Shown here piece after piece: positions 38,236 through 47,059 of a DNA stretch of 64,000 nt. The stretch lies in assembly GCA_020851455.1 (NCBI GenBank), contig JADZCT010000047.1, positions 124,001 to 188,000 of the forward strand, in the 5' to 3' direction. The translations under genes and the position numbers were made by a program. Origin of the DNA: Gemmatimonadaceae bacterium (GTDB lineage Bacteria; Gemmatimonadota; Gemmatimonadetes; Gemmatimonadales; Gemmatimonadaceae). The notes under the pieces are model-generated. The model saw nothing but the letters and a program-made list of their open reading frames with translations, made no database searches and was not told where the DNA came from. Position 1 is the stretch's first letter, and each line of letters starts with the position of its first letter.

Positions 38236-39408
38236 CTACTGCCAGAACCGCAGCACGAGAGATTTGATGTCGTTGAAGGTCACCACGACGAACAGCGTCA
38301 GTATGAACGCCACGCCAGCGCGCATCAGCCATTCCCGTGTCCGCAGCGTCAGCGGCTTGCCGCGGATCCCCTCCGCAACCGTCAGGACGATCTGCCCGCC
38401 ATCCAGGACAGGGATTGGAAGAAGGTTCAGCACCGCGAGGTTGATGCTGAGGAAGGCAATCAGGGTAAGGAGCGGCTCGAACCCGTTCTTCGCGGCGGCC
38501 ACCGACGATCGCGCGATCGCGATCGGCCCGCCAAGCGTCTGAACGCCGACAGTCCCCTGGAACAGCCCGCCCAGCACTCCCGTTACCGCCGTCGCCATCG
38601 TCCAGGTGGCGCGCAACCCGAGGACGGTCGCCTCTCCCAGACCTACGGGCTCGTGTATGGCCCTGTTTACCGGCCCCATGCCAATCCGGCCAACCGTCCG
38701 CGGCACGCCCGTCGCCGGATCCGGCTCCTGCACCGCCTGGGAGTGAACGGCAATCGTCATCGGGGCGCCGTTCCGGACCAGCCCCACGGCGATGGACGCA
38801 TCCGGCCTGTCGGACACCGCATTCAGGAAGTCGGTCCACTGGCGTACGGCATGCCCGTCCACGCTCGTAATCGAGTCGCCGCGCTGAAAACCCGCGGCCT
38901 CAGCCGGCCGGCCGGCCACCACCGTGTCCACCACTGCCGGCACGACCTGCCGCCCATAGCCCCCGTAGATCGTCGTAGCCACGACTACCGTCAGCAACGC
39001 GTTCATGGTGACGCCAGCCAGCATGATGAAGACGCGCGCCGCCACCGGCTTCGACTCGAACCAGCGACCGGGCGGCACCGGCTTCGGGCCGTGCGGCACC
39101 ATCGCCTCGGGATCCCACGTCGCCGGACGCTCGCCTTCAGGGACCTGCTTCTCCGATCCGCCTTCTATCTGCGCCATCGTCTCGTCGTCGCGCGATGCCA
39201 TGCGCACGTAGCCGCCGAGCGGCAACCAGCCGATCACGTATTCGGTTTCCGACCCCCGCGGCCTCCAGCGCCAGATCGGCGCGCCCCACCCCAGCGAGAA
39301 CCGCGGAGCATAAACTCCCATGACCTTCGCGGCCACGAAATGGCCAAGCTCGTGGACGAAGATCACTAGGCCGAGTACAAGGACTGGAGCGAGCCAGGCA
39401 AGCATCAA
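38236..39408 (-). CDS. rseP: RseP-type site-2 protease
   Basis: An intramembrane zinc protease that cleaves anti-sigma factors and leftover signal peptides. The 390 residues show His19-Glu-x-x-His23 ([11 protein letters not shown]) in the first membrane segment, a PDZ domain at about 155-235, and the second zinc-ligand motif [12 protein letters not shown] near 337-348 in a later segment. A hydrophilic insertion of about 60 residues lies between the first segment and the PDZ domain. It is in the usual dxr-rseP order with a 4-nt overlap. Confidence 0.94.
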   Translation of the reverse strand: MMLAWLAPVLVLGLVIFVHELGHFVAAKVMGVYAPRFSLGWGAPIWRWRPRGSETEYVIGWLPLGGYVRMASRDDETMAQIEGGSEKQVPEGERPATWDPEAMVPHGPKPVPPGRWFESKPVAARVFIMLAGVTMNALLTVVVATTIYGGYGRQVVPAVVDTVVAGRPAEAAGFQRGDSITSVDGHAVRQWTDFLNAVSDRPDASIAVGLVRNGAPMTIAVHSQAVQEPDPATGVPRTVGRIGMGPVNRAIHEPVGLGEATVLGLRATWTMATAVTGVLGGLFQGTVGVQTLGGPIAIARSSVAAAKNGFEPLLTLIAFLSINLAVLNLLPIPVLDGGQIVLTVAEGIRGKPLTLRTREWLMRAGVAFILTLFVVVTFNDIKSLVLRFWQ

Positions 39409-40529
39409 CGTATCTCCGAGACGACTTTGCGTGCGCGGCGGTCCGCGTCCATTAGAGACTCCCGATCCGCGCCGCCTGGTCCATGCACCGTCGAGAGCGC
39501 CCGCTCGATTGCGGCGGCAATGCCACCGAACGGAATCTCGCCCCTGAGAAAGCGGGCGACCGCCACCTCGTTGGCGGCATTGAACACCGCCGGCGCGATC
39601 CCCCCGCGCCTGCCCGCCTCGACTCCCAGGCCGAGGGCCGGAAAGACGTCGGTCCGCACCGGCTCGAATGTGAGCGGCGGCGCGTTCACCGGGTCAAACC
39701 TCGGCGTCCCGGCATCGTCAACGCGCTCCGGGTGCGTCAGCGCGTACAGGATCGGGACTTCCATGGACGGCACGCCGAGTTGCGCGAGGACGCTGCCATC
39801 CACGAACTCAACCATCGAGTGGACGATGCTCTGCGGGTGCACCACGACCTCGATCCGGTCGTACGGAAGACCGAACAGGAAGTGGGCCTCGATCACCTCG
39901 AGCGCCTTGTTGGCGAGCGTCGCGCTGTCCACCGTGATCTTGCTGCCCATGGACCAGGTGGGATGACGCAGGGCGTCGCTCCGCGTCGCCGCCGCGATCC
40001 GCTCTGCGGGCCACTCGCGGAACGGGCCGCCCGACGCCGTGATGACAAGGCGCCGCACATCGGATGGCCGCCGCGCCGCGAGGCACTGCAGGATAGCCGA
40101 ATGCTCGCTGTCCACGGGGACGATCTCGCCACCACCGCGGCTACCCGCCTCCGCAGCAAGTTCTCCCGCGACCACCAGGGTCTCCTTGTTGGCGAGCGCA
40201 ACCCGTTTGCCCGCCTCCAGCGCGGCGAGCGTGGCATCCATGCCCGCGACACCGACCACCGCGTTGACGACGATGTCCACGTCATCGCGCGTCGCTGCGT
40301 CCACGAGCGCCCCTTCGCCCGTTTGCCATCCGCCGCGCGCCCCGCCTTCTCCTGGCGCGACGAGCCCGACGAACGCCGGGTGCCACGCGCTCTCCTGTTC
40401 GGCGAGGAGCGCTGCGTTGGAGTGCGCGGTGATGGCCGACAATGTGTAGAGGCCGCGCTGACGGGCGATCACGCGCAATGCCGTGCGGCCTATTGACCCC
40501 GTTGATCCGAGGACGGCAACGCGGCGCAT
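39405..40529 (-). CDS. dxr: 1-deoxy-D-xylulose 5-phosphate reductoisomerase
   Basis: Dxr converts DXP to MEP, the committed step of the methylerythritol isoprenoid pathway, with NADPH. The 374 residues begin with the nucleotide motif VAVLGSTGSIGRTAL and include ALANKETLVVAGEL, PVDSEHSAILQCL, ITASGGPFREWP, HPTWSMGSKITVDSATLANK (metal and substrate site) and NAANEVAVARFL. It is followed by rseP and preceded by cdsA with a one-base overlap. Together with uppS it links isoprenoid supply to the undecaprenyl carrier. Confidence 0.97.
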   Translation of the reverse strand: MRRVAVLGSTGSIGRTALRVIARQRGLYTLSAITAHSNAALLAEQESAWHPAFVGLVAPGEGGARGGWQTGEGALVDAATRDDVDIVVNAVVGVAGMDATLAALEAGKRVALANKETLVVAGELAAEAGSRGGGEIVPVDSEHSAILQCLAARRPSDVRRLVITASGGPFREWPAERIAAATRSDALRHPTWSMGSKITVDSATLANKALEVIEAHFLFGLPYDRIEVVVHPQSIVHSMVEFVDGSVLAQLGVPSMEVPILYALTHPERVDDAGTPRFDPVNAPPLTFEPVRTDVFPALGLGVEAGRRGGIAPAVFNAANEVAVARFLRGEIPFGGIAAAIERALSTVHGPGGADRESLMDADRRARKVVSEIR

Positions 40530-41413
40530 CACGGAGTCGGCATGAGCATGAACTCGTACAGCACGAACGCAACGGGAAGCGCGAAGAGCAGCGAGTCCAC
40601 GCGGTCGAGCACGCCGCCATGTCCAGGGATCAGCGCCGAACTGTCCTTGACGTTCGCCTGGCGCTTGAGCATTGACTCGACCAGGTCGCCCACCTGCCCG
40701 GCCACGCTCACGACGAGCCCGAACGCGGCCGCCGCCGGCAGCGACATCGTGAGGCGGCCATACAGCCTCAGGGCGAATCCGACATACGCCAGCGAGACGA
40801 CGACCGCGACGATCACGCCGCCCCATGCGCCGGCGACCGTCTTCCGCGGGCTCACGCTCGGCATGAGCGGAGTCTTCCCGATCCACTTGCCGATCAGCAT
40901 CGCTCCGGTATCCGTACCCCACGTGATCGCCAGCGGCAACGCGGTGAGGAGCACGCCCGTGGCGGCGTCTATCGCGAAGCGGTGATAGCGAAGGGCATAG
41001 CCGAACGCGAGCATCCCGCCGGTGTAGAAGATGCCCAGCAGCGTGATGCCGACCACCTCCAGCGGCTTGCCGGCCGAACCTCGCACCCACAGCGCGACGG
41101 CCATGAGTTCCAGCACCACGAGCATCAGCACGCTGACGGGCGGCACCCAGTACCCGGAGTAACGCGCCGCGACCGCGATCGGAACGACTGCGCTGAGCAA
41201 GACTCCGTGGCCCCAGAGAGGTACGCTGCCGGTGCCGATGGCAAGGCGGTAGAACTCCCACGCGGCAAACGCGGCCGCGAGCGCGAGCATCCCGGCAAGC
41301 CACGGCCCGCCCGCCCAGATGACGGCGATGACGGCCGGGATGGCGACGACAGCCACCGCCACGCGCTTGGCGAACTCGGACATGCCCGCCTTCACGGACG
41401 CAGGCGGCGTCAC
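40529..41413 (-). CDS. cdsA: phosphatidate cytidylyltransferase
   Basis: CdsA makes CDP-diacylglycerol, the precursor for PssA and for phosphatidylglycerol. A 294-residue membrane protein with eight or so hydrophobic segments. The C-terminal signature is present in variant form: SPRKTVAGAWGGV, then GQVGDLVESMLKR and KDSSALIPGHGGVLDRVDSLLFALP. The GTG at 41413 overlaps uppS, and an internal ATG ten codons later is an alternative start. Confidence 0.95.
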   Translation of the reverse strand: MTPPASVKAGMSEFAKRVAVAVVAIPAVIAVIWAGGPWLAGMLALAAAFAAWEFYRLAIGTGSVPLWGHGVLLSAVVPIAVAARYSGYWVPPVSVLMLVVLELMAVALWVRGSAGKPLEVVGITLLGIFYTGGMLAFGYALRYHRFAIDAATGVLLTALPLAITWGTDTGAMLIGKWIGKTPLMPSVSPRKTVAGAWGGVIVAVVVSLAYVGFALRLYGRLTMSLPAAAAFGLVVSVAGQVGDLVESMLKRQANVKDSSALIPGHGGVLDRVDSLLFALPVAFVLYEFMLMPTP

Positions 41414-42156
41414 GCCTGCACGCGCCCGAAGCGGCGCTCCCGCCGCTGGTAGTCCAGGATCGCGTCGAAGAGTTCCTTACGCCCGAAGTCGGGCCAAAGC
41501 ACGGGCGAGATGAAGATCTCCGTGTACGCAAGCTGCCAGAGCAGAAAGTTGGAAATGCGCTGTTCGCCGGACGTGCGAATGAGCAGGTCCGGGTCGGGGC
41601 AGCCGGCCGTGAACATCCGCTGACTGATGAGGTCTTCCCCGACTTCCTCCGGCGCCAGGCGCCCCGCGGCGGCGTCCTCGGCGATGCCGCGAACGGCGAG
41701 CACCATCTCCGCGCGCGACCCGTACGACACGAACAGGTTGAGCCGAAGGCGGTCGCAGCACGCGGTGCGCGACATCACGGCGTCCACCGCGTTGCGCTGG
41801 CCCGGCCCCAGGCGGTCGAGTTCTCCAAGGAAGCAAACACGCACGCCCCGCCGCTCGAGCTCGGCGGCCTCGCGCGCGATGTATTCCTCGAGCAGCGACA
41901 TCAGCGCCGACACTTCCGTGACAGGCCGCTGCCAGTTCTCCTGCGAGAAGGCGAAGAGCGAGAGAACCTCGACGCCCGCCTCGAGCGCTGCCTCGACAAC
42001 CGCACGCACCGCCTTCATCCCGCTCCGGTGCCCCAACGGCCGCGGCAGCATCCGCTCGCGCGCCCAGCGGCCGTTGCCGTCCATGATGATGGCCACATGG
42101 CGCGGGACCGCGCCGTGCGTGCGGATCTGCGCGAGAGGGTCGGCGGCATCGCTCAT
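41410..42156 (-). CDS. uppS: undecaprenyl diphosphate synthase
   Basis: A cis-prenyltransferase making the C55 carrier for cell-wall synthesis. In 248 residues: the catalytic Asp26 in AIIMDGNGRWARERMLPR, GHRSGMKAVRAVVEAALE, LSLFAFSQENWQRP, and a C-terminal DPDLLIRTSGEQRISNFLLWQLAYTE. It lies 9 nt after frr and overlaps cdsA by 4 nt, in the frr-uppS-cdsA-dxr-rseP order common in bacteria. Confidence 0.97.
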   Translation of the reverse strand: MSDAADPLAQIRTHGAVPRHVAIIMDGNGRWARERMLPRPLGHRSGMKAVRAVVEAALEAGVEVLSLFAFSQENWQRPVTEVSALMSLLEEYIAREAAELERRGVRVCFLGELDRLGPGQRNAVDAVMSRTACCDRLRLNLFVSYGSRAEMVLAVRGIAEDAAAGRLAPEEVGEDLISQRMFTAGCPDPDLLIRTSGEQRISNFLLWQLAYTEIFISPVLWPDFGRKELFDAILDYQRRERRFGRVQA

Positions 42157-42165
42157 GGCGCCCGC

Positions 42166-42720
42166 CTACACCTCCATCATCTCTTTTTCCTTCACCTTCA
42201 GCGCCTGGTCCAGCTTCGCGATGAACTCGTCGTGCACCTTTTGCAGGTCCTTCTCCGCGAGCTTCACCGCGTCCTCCGACACACCTTCCAGCGCCTTGAG
42301 CGCCTCGCGCGCGTGCGTACGCTGGTGCCGCACCGCGATGGTGCCCTCTTCCGCATACTTGTGCAGCACCTTCGCAAGCTCCTTGCGGCGCTCCTCGGTC
42401 ATGGCGGGCAGCGGCACCCGGATCACGCCGGCCTGGTGCGCGGGATCGAGGCCCAGGTTGGCGTCACGAATCGCCTTCTCGATCGCCTTGGCCTGGGTCT
42501 TGTCGAACGGCGTGACCAGCAGCAGGCGCGGCTCCGGCGCAGAGACGGTGGCGCACTGATTGAGGGCCATTTCCGTGCCGTAGATCTCGACCTTCACCGA
42601 ATCGAGCATGGCGCCAGACGCCTTCCCCGACCGGATGGTGTTGAATTGATGCCGCGCGGACTCAACGCTCTTCTCCATTCCGGTGCGGCAATCCTTCAGT
42701 ATCTGCGCGATTGCGGTCAT
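42166..42720 (-). CDS. frr: ribosome recycling factor
   Basis: RRF, with EF-G, splits the post-termination ribosome. The 184 residues form the usual long helical bundle: [47 protein letters not shown]-like [16 protein letters not shown], and [27 protein letters not shown]. It overlaps pyrH by 4 nt. Confidence 0.98.
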   Translation of the reverse strand: MTAIAQILKDCRTGMEKSVESARHQFNTIRSGKASGAMLDSVKVEIYGTEMALNQCATVSAPEPRLLLVTPFDKTQAKAIEKAIRDANLGLDPAHQAGVIRVPLPAMTEERRKELAKVLHKYAEEGTIAVRHQRTHAREALKALEGVSEDAVKLAEKDLQKVHDEFIAKLDQALKVKEKEMMEV

Positions 42721-43439
42721 GAGACGAGGGTCCCCACCCGTTCGCCGCGCACGGCCTTGAGGACCGACTGCGGCGCGTTGATGTCAAGTACGATCAGCGG
42801 AATGTTGTTTTCCTTGCACAGCGTGACGGCCGTCTGGTCCATCACCTGCAGCTCCTTCTGCATCACGTTGCGGTAACTGATGCGCTGGAAACGGCGCGCG
42901 TTGGGCGTCGTCTTCGGGTCGGCGCTGTAGACGCCGTCAACGCTCGTTGCCTTGATGATGACGTCCGCCTTCATCTGGATCCCGCGAAGCACCGCGGCGG
43001 TATCGGTGCTGAAGTACGGGTTCCCGGTGCCCGCGGCGAAGATTACGACGCGCCCCTTCTCGAGGTGGCGCAGCGCGCGCCGGCGGATGTAGGGCTCGGC
43101 CAGCTCCTCCATCCTGATCGCCGTCATCACCCGCGTGTCAACACCCTCGCGCTCCAGGATCTCCTGGAACGCGAGGGCATTGATCACCGTGCCGAGCATC
43201 CCCATGTAGTCGGCGCTCACGCGGTCAACGCCCATGCGCGAAATCTGCGACCCGCGCACGATGTTGCCTCCGCCGATCACCAAGCCAACCTGCGCCCCCG
43301 ACTCAACCACTTCCTTGATCGCGCGCGCATACCCCGTGATCGTCTGGAAGTCGAACCCGTGCCCGCCAGCGCCCGCCAGTGCCTCGCCGGACAGCTTGAG
43401 CAGTATCCTCCGGTAGGTCAGCTTCGGGACACGGACCAT
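42717..43439 (-). CDS. pyrH: UMP kinase
   Basis: Phosphorylates UMP to UDP; bacterial, hexameric and usually GTP-activated. The 240 residues include [59 protein letters not shown] and [16 protein letters not shown]. The ATG at 43439 matches the family start; in-frame upstream sequence lies inside tsf. It is 7 nt after tsf. Confidence 0.97.
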   Translation of the reverse strand: MVRVPKLTYRRILLKLSGEALAGAGGHGFDFQTITGYARAIKEVVESGAQVGLVIGGGNIVRGSQISRMGVDRVSADYMGMLGTVINALAFQEILEREGVDTRVMTAIRMEELAEPYIRRRALRHLEKGRVVIFAAGTGNPYFSTDTAAVLRGIQMKADVIIKATSVDGVYSADPKTTPNARRFQRISYRNVMQKELQVMDQTAVTLCKENNIPLIVLDINAPQSVLKAVRGERVGTLVS

Positions 43440-43446
43440 GGGTTCC

Positions 43447-44331
43447 TCAGGCTTCGCCCATCTGGAAGCGGATGAATCGGCGCACCGATGCCCCCGGGAC
43501 CTCGCCCACGACCTGCGCGATGGTCTTCTCCGGATCGCGGACCCACGGCTGATCGAGGAGCGCGACTTCCTTGAAGTACTTCTCGATCCGCCCCGCCACC
43601 ATCTTCTCGACGATGGCCTCCGGCTTGCCACTCTCACTTGCCTGCGCAACGAAGATCGCGCGCTCGCGCGCGACCACGTCGGCCGGAACATCCTCCTTCC
43701 GGACGGCAAGCGGCACCACCGGTACGCCGGCCGCCACGTGCTCGGCCACTGTGTTCGCGACGGCATGAGCGGCCTCGCCGCGCGCGCCGGCGATCTCGAC
43801 CATCGCCGCGATCTTGCCGTTGAAGTGCCGGTAGAATCCGACGGCGCCATCGGACGCAAAGCGCGCCACGCGGCGCAACGAGACGTTCTCGCCCGTCTTG
43901 CCCGCCGCCTGCTTTACGACCTCACCCAGTGTGGCCGCTGCGTCGTGATGCCACTGCTTCTGCATCAGCGCGTGGTCTGCCGTGATGTCCGCCACGCCGT
44001 CGAGAGACGTATCCTCGGCGATGTGCCGCACGACCATCCCCGCCAGCGCGATGAACTCCTCGTTCCGCGAGACGAAGTCTGTCTCCGAATTGAGTTCGAC
44101 TACCGCCCCGAGAGAAAAGTCGTCGGCCACCCATGCCACGACCTGCCCTTCGGCAGCCGTGCGCCCGGCGCGCTTCTCGGCCTTCGCGATACCCTTCTTC
44201 CGGAGCAGGTCAATCGCCTGCTCGATGTTCCCCCCGGTCTCCTCGAGGGCCTTCTTGCAGTCGCCGATCCCTGCCCCCGTGCGGGCGCGTAGGGCGGCAA
44301 CATCCTTGGCTGTAATCGTCATGGTAGTCAT
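43447..44331 (-). CDS. tsf: elongation factor Ts
   Basis: EF-Ts exchanges GDP for GTP on EF-Tu. The 294 residues contain the UBA-like N-terminus ([40 protein letters not shown]) split by family motifs, [14 protein letters not shown], and the C-terminal [18 protein letters not shown]. Two ATGs, at 44331 and 44322, both fit; the second gives MTITAKDV, closer to the usual N-terminus. It follows rpsB by 108 nt, with a small 6-bp hairpin at 44423-44438 just after the rpsB stop. Confidence 0.96.
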   Translation of the reverse strand: MTTMTITAKDVAALRARTGAGIGDCKKALEETGGNIEQAIDLLRKKGIAKAEKRAGRTAAEGQVVAWVADDFSLGAVVELNSETDFVSRNEEFIALAGMVVRHIAEDTSLDGVADITADHALMQKQWHHDAAATLGEVVKQAAGKTGENVSLRRVARFASDGAVGFYRHFNGKIAAMVEIAGARGEAAHAVANTVAEHVAAGVPVVPLAVRKEDVPADVVARERAIFVAQASESGKPEAIVEKMVAGRIEKYFKEVALLDQPWVRDPEKTIAQVVGEVPGASVRRFIRFQMGEA

Positions 44332-44439
44332 CCGTAACTTGCTTGCTTGGTGTTTGTAGCGCGAGCGCACCCCGAGGCGGCGCACTGCGCCCCGGCCAGG
44401 CCACCGACTGCGGCTGTCCTCGCGCCGCTCACGCGGCGG

Positions 44440-45363
44440 CTATTCCGCGGCGTCCGACCCGGCTCCCGGGGCGTTCCCGGTTTCGCCCTGCTCGCCGCCC
44501 TTCAGGCGGGCGGCAATTGCCTCCGGCTTGGCCCGCCGACGGCGCGGACGCCTGCCCTTGCCTCCGCCGCCGCCCGCGCCGCCGCCGCGTCGGTGGTCAC
44601 GGTCGCCTTCCGGCTCGGCGCCACGGTCGGACGAGTACGTGTAGCTCTCGCCCTCCTCGGCCTCTTCGCGCACCGGCGCTTCGCGGCGCGCCTCGACCAC
44701 CGCGTCGGCGAAGGCGTGCGTAATCAGATCCACCGACCGGATCGCGTCGTCGTTGCCAGCGATCGGCACGGAGATCAGGTCCGGATCCGAGTTGGTGTCG
44801 CAGATGGCCACGATCGGGATCCCGAGCTTGTTTGCCTCGTCCACCGCGATGCGCTCCTTCTTGGCGTCCACGACGAAGAGCAGGCCGGGCAGGCGGGACA
44901 TCGCCTTGATACCCGCGAGGTTCTTCAGGAGCTTGTCGCGCTGCCGCGAGAGCAGGAGCTGTTCCTTCTTCGTGTAGTTCTCGAACTCGCCGCCGGCCTC
45001 GGTGCCAGCCTCCAGGTCCTTGAGGCGCCGGATCTGCTTCTTGATCGTGGAGAAGTTGGTGAGCAGGCCGCCCAGCCACCGCTCCGTCACGTAAAGCGCG
45101 CCGGAACGGTCGGCCTCCGACTGCACGATCTGCGCGAGCTGGCGCTTGGTGCAGACGAACAGGACGTTGTCGCCGCGGAGCACCACCTCGCGAGCAAGAG
45201 CCCGCGCGAGCTCCACCTGCTTGAGCGTCTTCTGCAGGTCAATGATGTGGATACCGTTGCGCTCTGCGAAGATGAACTTGCGCATCTTCGGATTCCAGCG
45301 GCGCGTCTGGTGGCCGAAATGCACTCCGGCCCTGAGGAGATCGTCAACCGTGATGTCGGACAT
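44440..45363 (-). CDS. rpsB: 30S ribosomal protein S2 with long charged tail
   Basis: S2 joins the 30S head late in assembly and helps S1 bind. The core (residues 1-228) is standard: LLRAGVHFGHQTRRWNPKM, IFAERNGIHIIDLQKT, YVTERWLGGLLTNF, PGLLFVVDAKKERIAVDEA, PIAGNDDAIRSVDLI. The protein is 307 residues against about 240 in E. coli. The extra 75 or so residues are first acidic, then Gly-rich and strongly basic, and look disordered. The ATG at 45363 has the conserved start. A structured leader precedes it. Confidence 0.97.
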   Translation of the reverse strand: MSDITVDDLLRAGVHFGHQTRRWNPKMRKFIFAERNGIHIIDLQKTLKQVELARALAREVVLRGDNVLFVCTKRQLAQIVQSEADRSGALYVTERWLGGLLTNFSTIKKQIRRLKDLEAGTEAGGEFENYTKKEQLLLSRQRDKLLKNLAGIKAMSRLPGLLFVVDAKKERIAVDEANKLGIPIVAICDTNSDPDLISVPIAGNDDAIRSVDLITHAFADAVVEARREAPVREEAEEGESYTYSSDRGAEPEGDRDHRRGGGAGGGGGKGRRPRRRRAKPEAIAARLKGGEQGETGNAPGAGSDAAE

Positions 45364-45411
45364 TTTCTTGACCCTGCGATTTGGTTGTTGTCGTCGGCGG
45401 GCTTCACCATC

Positions 45412-45448
45412 CCGGCCGACCGTCCCTCGCGGGACGGCACCCGGCCGG
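45412..45448 (-). promoter_or_regulatory. structured leader hairpin upstream of rpsB
   Basis: Two coaxial stems: 7 bp (45420-45426 with 45431-45437, loop of 4 nt) and 7 bp (45412-45418 with 45442-45448), separated by a 1-nt/4-nt internal loop. It lies about 49 nt before the rpsB ATG, in the 148-nt gap after rpsI. No T run follows, so a regulatory leader seems as likely as a terminator. S2 autoregulation through its leader is known in other bacteria; here it is inference. Confidence 0.5.
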
Positions 45449-45511
45449 CACTCCACCCACCTGTGAGATTGTGCTGCGTAGAACCCTGATGCTGCGTACT
45501 GCCCTGAATCG

Positions 45512-45901
45512 CTACCGCTTGCTGAACTGGAAGCGCTTTCTCGCCTTGGGCCTGCCTGGCTTCTTCCGCTCCACGGCGCGGGCGTCACGCGTCAGGAGCC
45601 CAAGTTCCCGCAGCCGCCGCCGGTGCGCTTCGTCGAGCTTGACGAGTGCCCGGGCAACGGCGAGGCGCAACGCGCCCGCCTGGCCGGTGGAGCCACCGCC
45701 CGCCAGGTTCGCCTCGACATCGAAGCGGCCCAGCGTGTCAGTCGCCGCGAACGGCTGCTGGATGGCAGTGACGAGAGCCGGCCGAGGAAAATAGTCCCCG
45801 AGGGTCCGGCCGTTGATATCCCACTTGCCGGAACCCGGCCGGATGTACACGCGGCACACCGCTTCCTTGCGGCGTCCGATCGTATGCACGACGTCGCTCA
45901 T
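45512..45901 (-). CDS. rpsI: 30S ribosomal protein S9
   Basis: S9 reaches into the P-site with its C-terminal tail. The 129 residues include TIGRRKEAVCRVYIRPGSGKWDINGR, NLAGGGSTGQAGALRLAVARALV and the basic end ERKKPGRPKARKRFQFSKR, whose terminal Lys-Arg is the universally conserved tRNA contact. It starts 3 nt after rplM, in the standard rplM-rpsI pair. Confidence 0.98.
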   Translation of the reverse strand: MSDVVHTIGRRKEAVCRVYIRPGSGKWDINGRTLGDYFPRPALVTAIQQPFAATDTLGRFDVEANLAGGGSTGQAGALRLAVARALVKLDEAHRRRLRELGLLTRDARAVERKKPGRPKARKRFQFSKR

Positions 45902-45904
45902 GGC

Positions 45905-46354
45905 TTACTTGGCCTCATGCTTCGGGAATGCCAGTGGCGCTGGCTGCTGCGCCTTGTGCGGATGCTCGGCGCCCGGATACACGCGCAGCTTGAGCCGCAG
46001 CGTCTGCTTGGCGAGCGAGTTCTTCGGGAGCATGCCGTACACGGCCTTCTCGATCACCCGCTCGGGGTGGCGCTCGATCATGCGGGAGAACGGCGTCTGC
46101 TTGTCGTGACCCATGTAGCCCGAGTGCGAGAAGTAGGTCTTCGCCTCGGCCTTGCGGCCCGTCACCCGCACCTTGGCGGCGTTGATGACGATGACGTTGT
46201 CGCCGGTGTCCATGTGCGGGGTGAACATGGGCTTATGCTTGCCCCGGAGGATGCGCGCAACCTCGGATGCGAGGCGGCCCAGCACCATCCCGTCCGCGTC
46301 AACGACGAACCACTTGTGTTCGAGGTCGGCGGGTCGTGCGGAGTACGTTGCCAT
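45905..46354 (-). CDS. rplM: 50S ribosomal protein L13
   Basis: An early 23S rRNA-binding protein. The 149 residues contain [59 protein letters not shown], and [32 protein letters not shown]. It is transcribed from a promoter at 46474-46502 through a leader of about 110 nt with hairpins. Confidence 0.98.
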   Translation of the reverse strand: MATYSARPADLEHKWFVVDADGMVLGRLASEVARILRGKHKPMFTPHMDTGDNVIVINAAKVRVTGRKAEAKTYFSHSGYMGHDKQTPFSRMIERHPERVIEKAVYGMLPKNSLAKQTLRLKLRVYPGAEHPHKAQQPAPLAFPKHEAK

Positions 46355-46467
46355 CGGAAACAGAACCTGGCCTGCTGGTGCGAACCACTGGTTCGCGGTA
46401 CGGACTGCGCCTCACCGGTGCGGGCTGCAACCCGGGTTTCGGCCGCCTCAGGGGCGTTTTTGGACAG
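46355..46467 (-). promoter_or_regulatory. 5' leader of rplM-rpsI with hairpins
   Basis: Inferred transcript leader from about 46467 to the rplM ATG. It includes a 7-bp hairpin with a 3-nt loop (46380-46396, GCGAACC/GGTTCGC) close to the start codon and a small GGG/CCC stem at 46421-46434. L13 represses its own mRNA in E. coli and has a known leader in Bacillales. Whether this leader works that way is a guess. Confidence 0.4.
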
Positions 46468-46473
46468 ACTTGC

Positions 46474-46502
46474 AAGTTAGAACGCTGCGTTCCTGAAGTC
46501 AA
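46474..46502 (-). promoter_or_regulatory. rplM-rpsI promoter
   Basis: TTGACT (46497-46502), a 17-bp spacer and TAACTT (46474-46479) read on the minus strand. The same -10 sequence occurs ahead of tRNA-Gly. It is the best-formed promoter among the ribosomal genes here. Confidence 0.6.
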
Positions 46503-46552
46503 CGGAACCACTTGCACGCCAACACCATGCGACGCCAGTGTACCAACCCCGG

Positions 46553-47059
46553 TTACGCGAACTCGACGAGCACCTCACCCTTGTTCACCGCGACGCCCGC
46601 CTCGACGAGCACCCGCCGCACCGTCCCCGACGCCGTGGCCCTGAGTTCGTTCTCCATCTTCATTGCCTCGATCGAAACCAGCGGAGCCCCTGCGTCCACC
46701 TGCTCCCCCGCGACGACGTGGATCCGGACAACGAGCCCGGGCATCGGCGCAACGAGAGCCATCGGTCCGCCCTGCCGGCCGCTCGCCGCGCCGACGTCCC
46801 GGATCGCGTGCGCGCGCTCGTCCAGCGCCTCCACCGCGTACCGCCGGCCTCCGACCCTCAGCACATACCTGCCCGGGGCGCCGTCCCTGCGAGCGGAAAT
46901 CACTTCGTGCGTCGTACCGATCGTGAGCCGCCCGACAGAAGCGCCGCCCGCATCATCGAGCCGCGCCTCCACGGGTGACCCGCCGTCCACCGATGCAACG
47001 TCGCCATCGAGCGTGACCACGAACGTTCGGCCTTCGAGCTCCACGAAATACCGGCTCAT
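46553..47059 (-). CDS. biotin carboxyl carrier protein of acyl-CoA carboxylase
   Basis: A 168-residue carrier subunit. The C-terminal biotinyl domain (about 100-168) has PMPGLVVRIHVVAGEQV and EAMKMENEL with Lys134 as the biotin site. The N-terminal 90 residues (SRYFVELEGRTFVVTLDGD, YVLRVGGRRYAVEALDE) resemble the beta-barrel linker domain that precedes BCCP in fused acyl-CoA carboxylase alpha chains, rather than AccB of acetyl-CoA carboxylase. It overlaps rlmD (ATGA), and accC and pccB are just upstream. I infer one three-subunit carboxylase. Confidence 0.85.
   Translation of the reverse strand: MSRYFVELEGRTFVVTLDGDVASVDGGSPVEARLDDAGGASVGRLTIGTTHEVISARRDGAPGRYVLRVGGRRYAVEALDERAHAIRDVGAASGRQGGPMALVAPMPGLVVRIHVVAGEQVDAGAPLVSIEAMKMENELRATASGTVRRVLVEAGVAVNKGEVLVEFA

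Noticed and set aside
44423-44438. A 6-bp hairpin right after the rpsB stop as a terminator
   Set aside because: The stem is short, no T run follows, and rpsB-tsf are normally cotranscribed. Such stems are common at this GC content.
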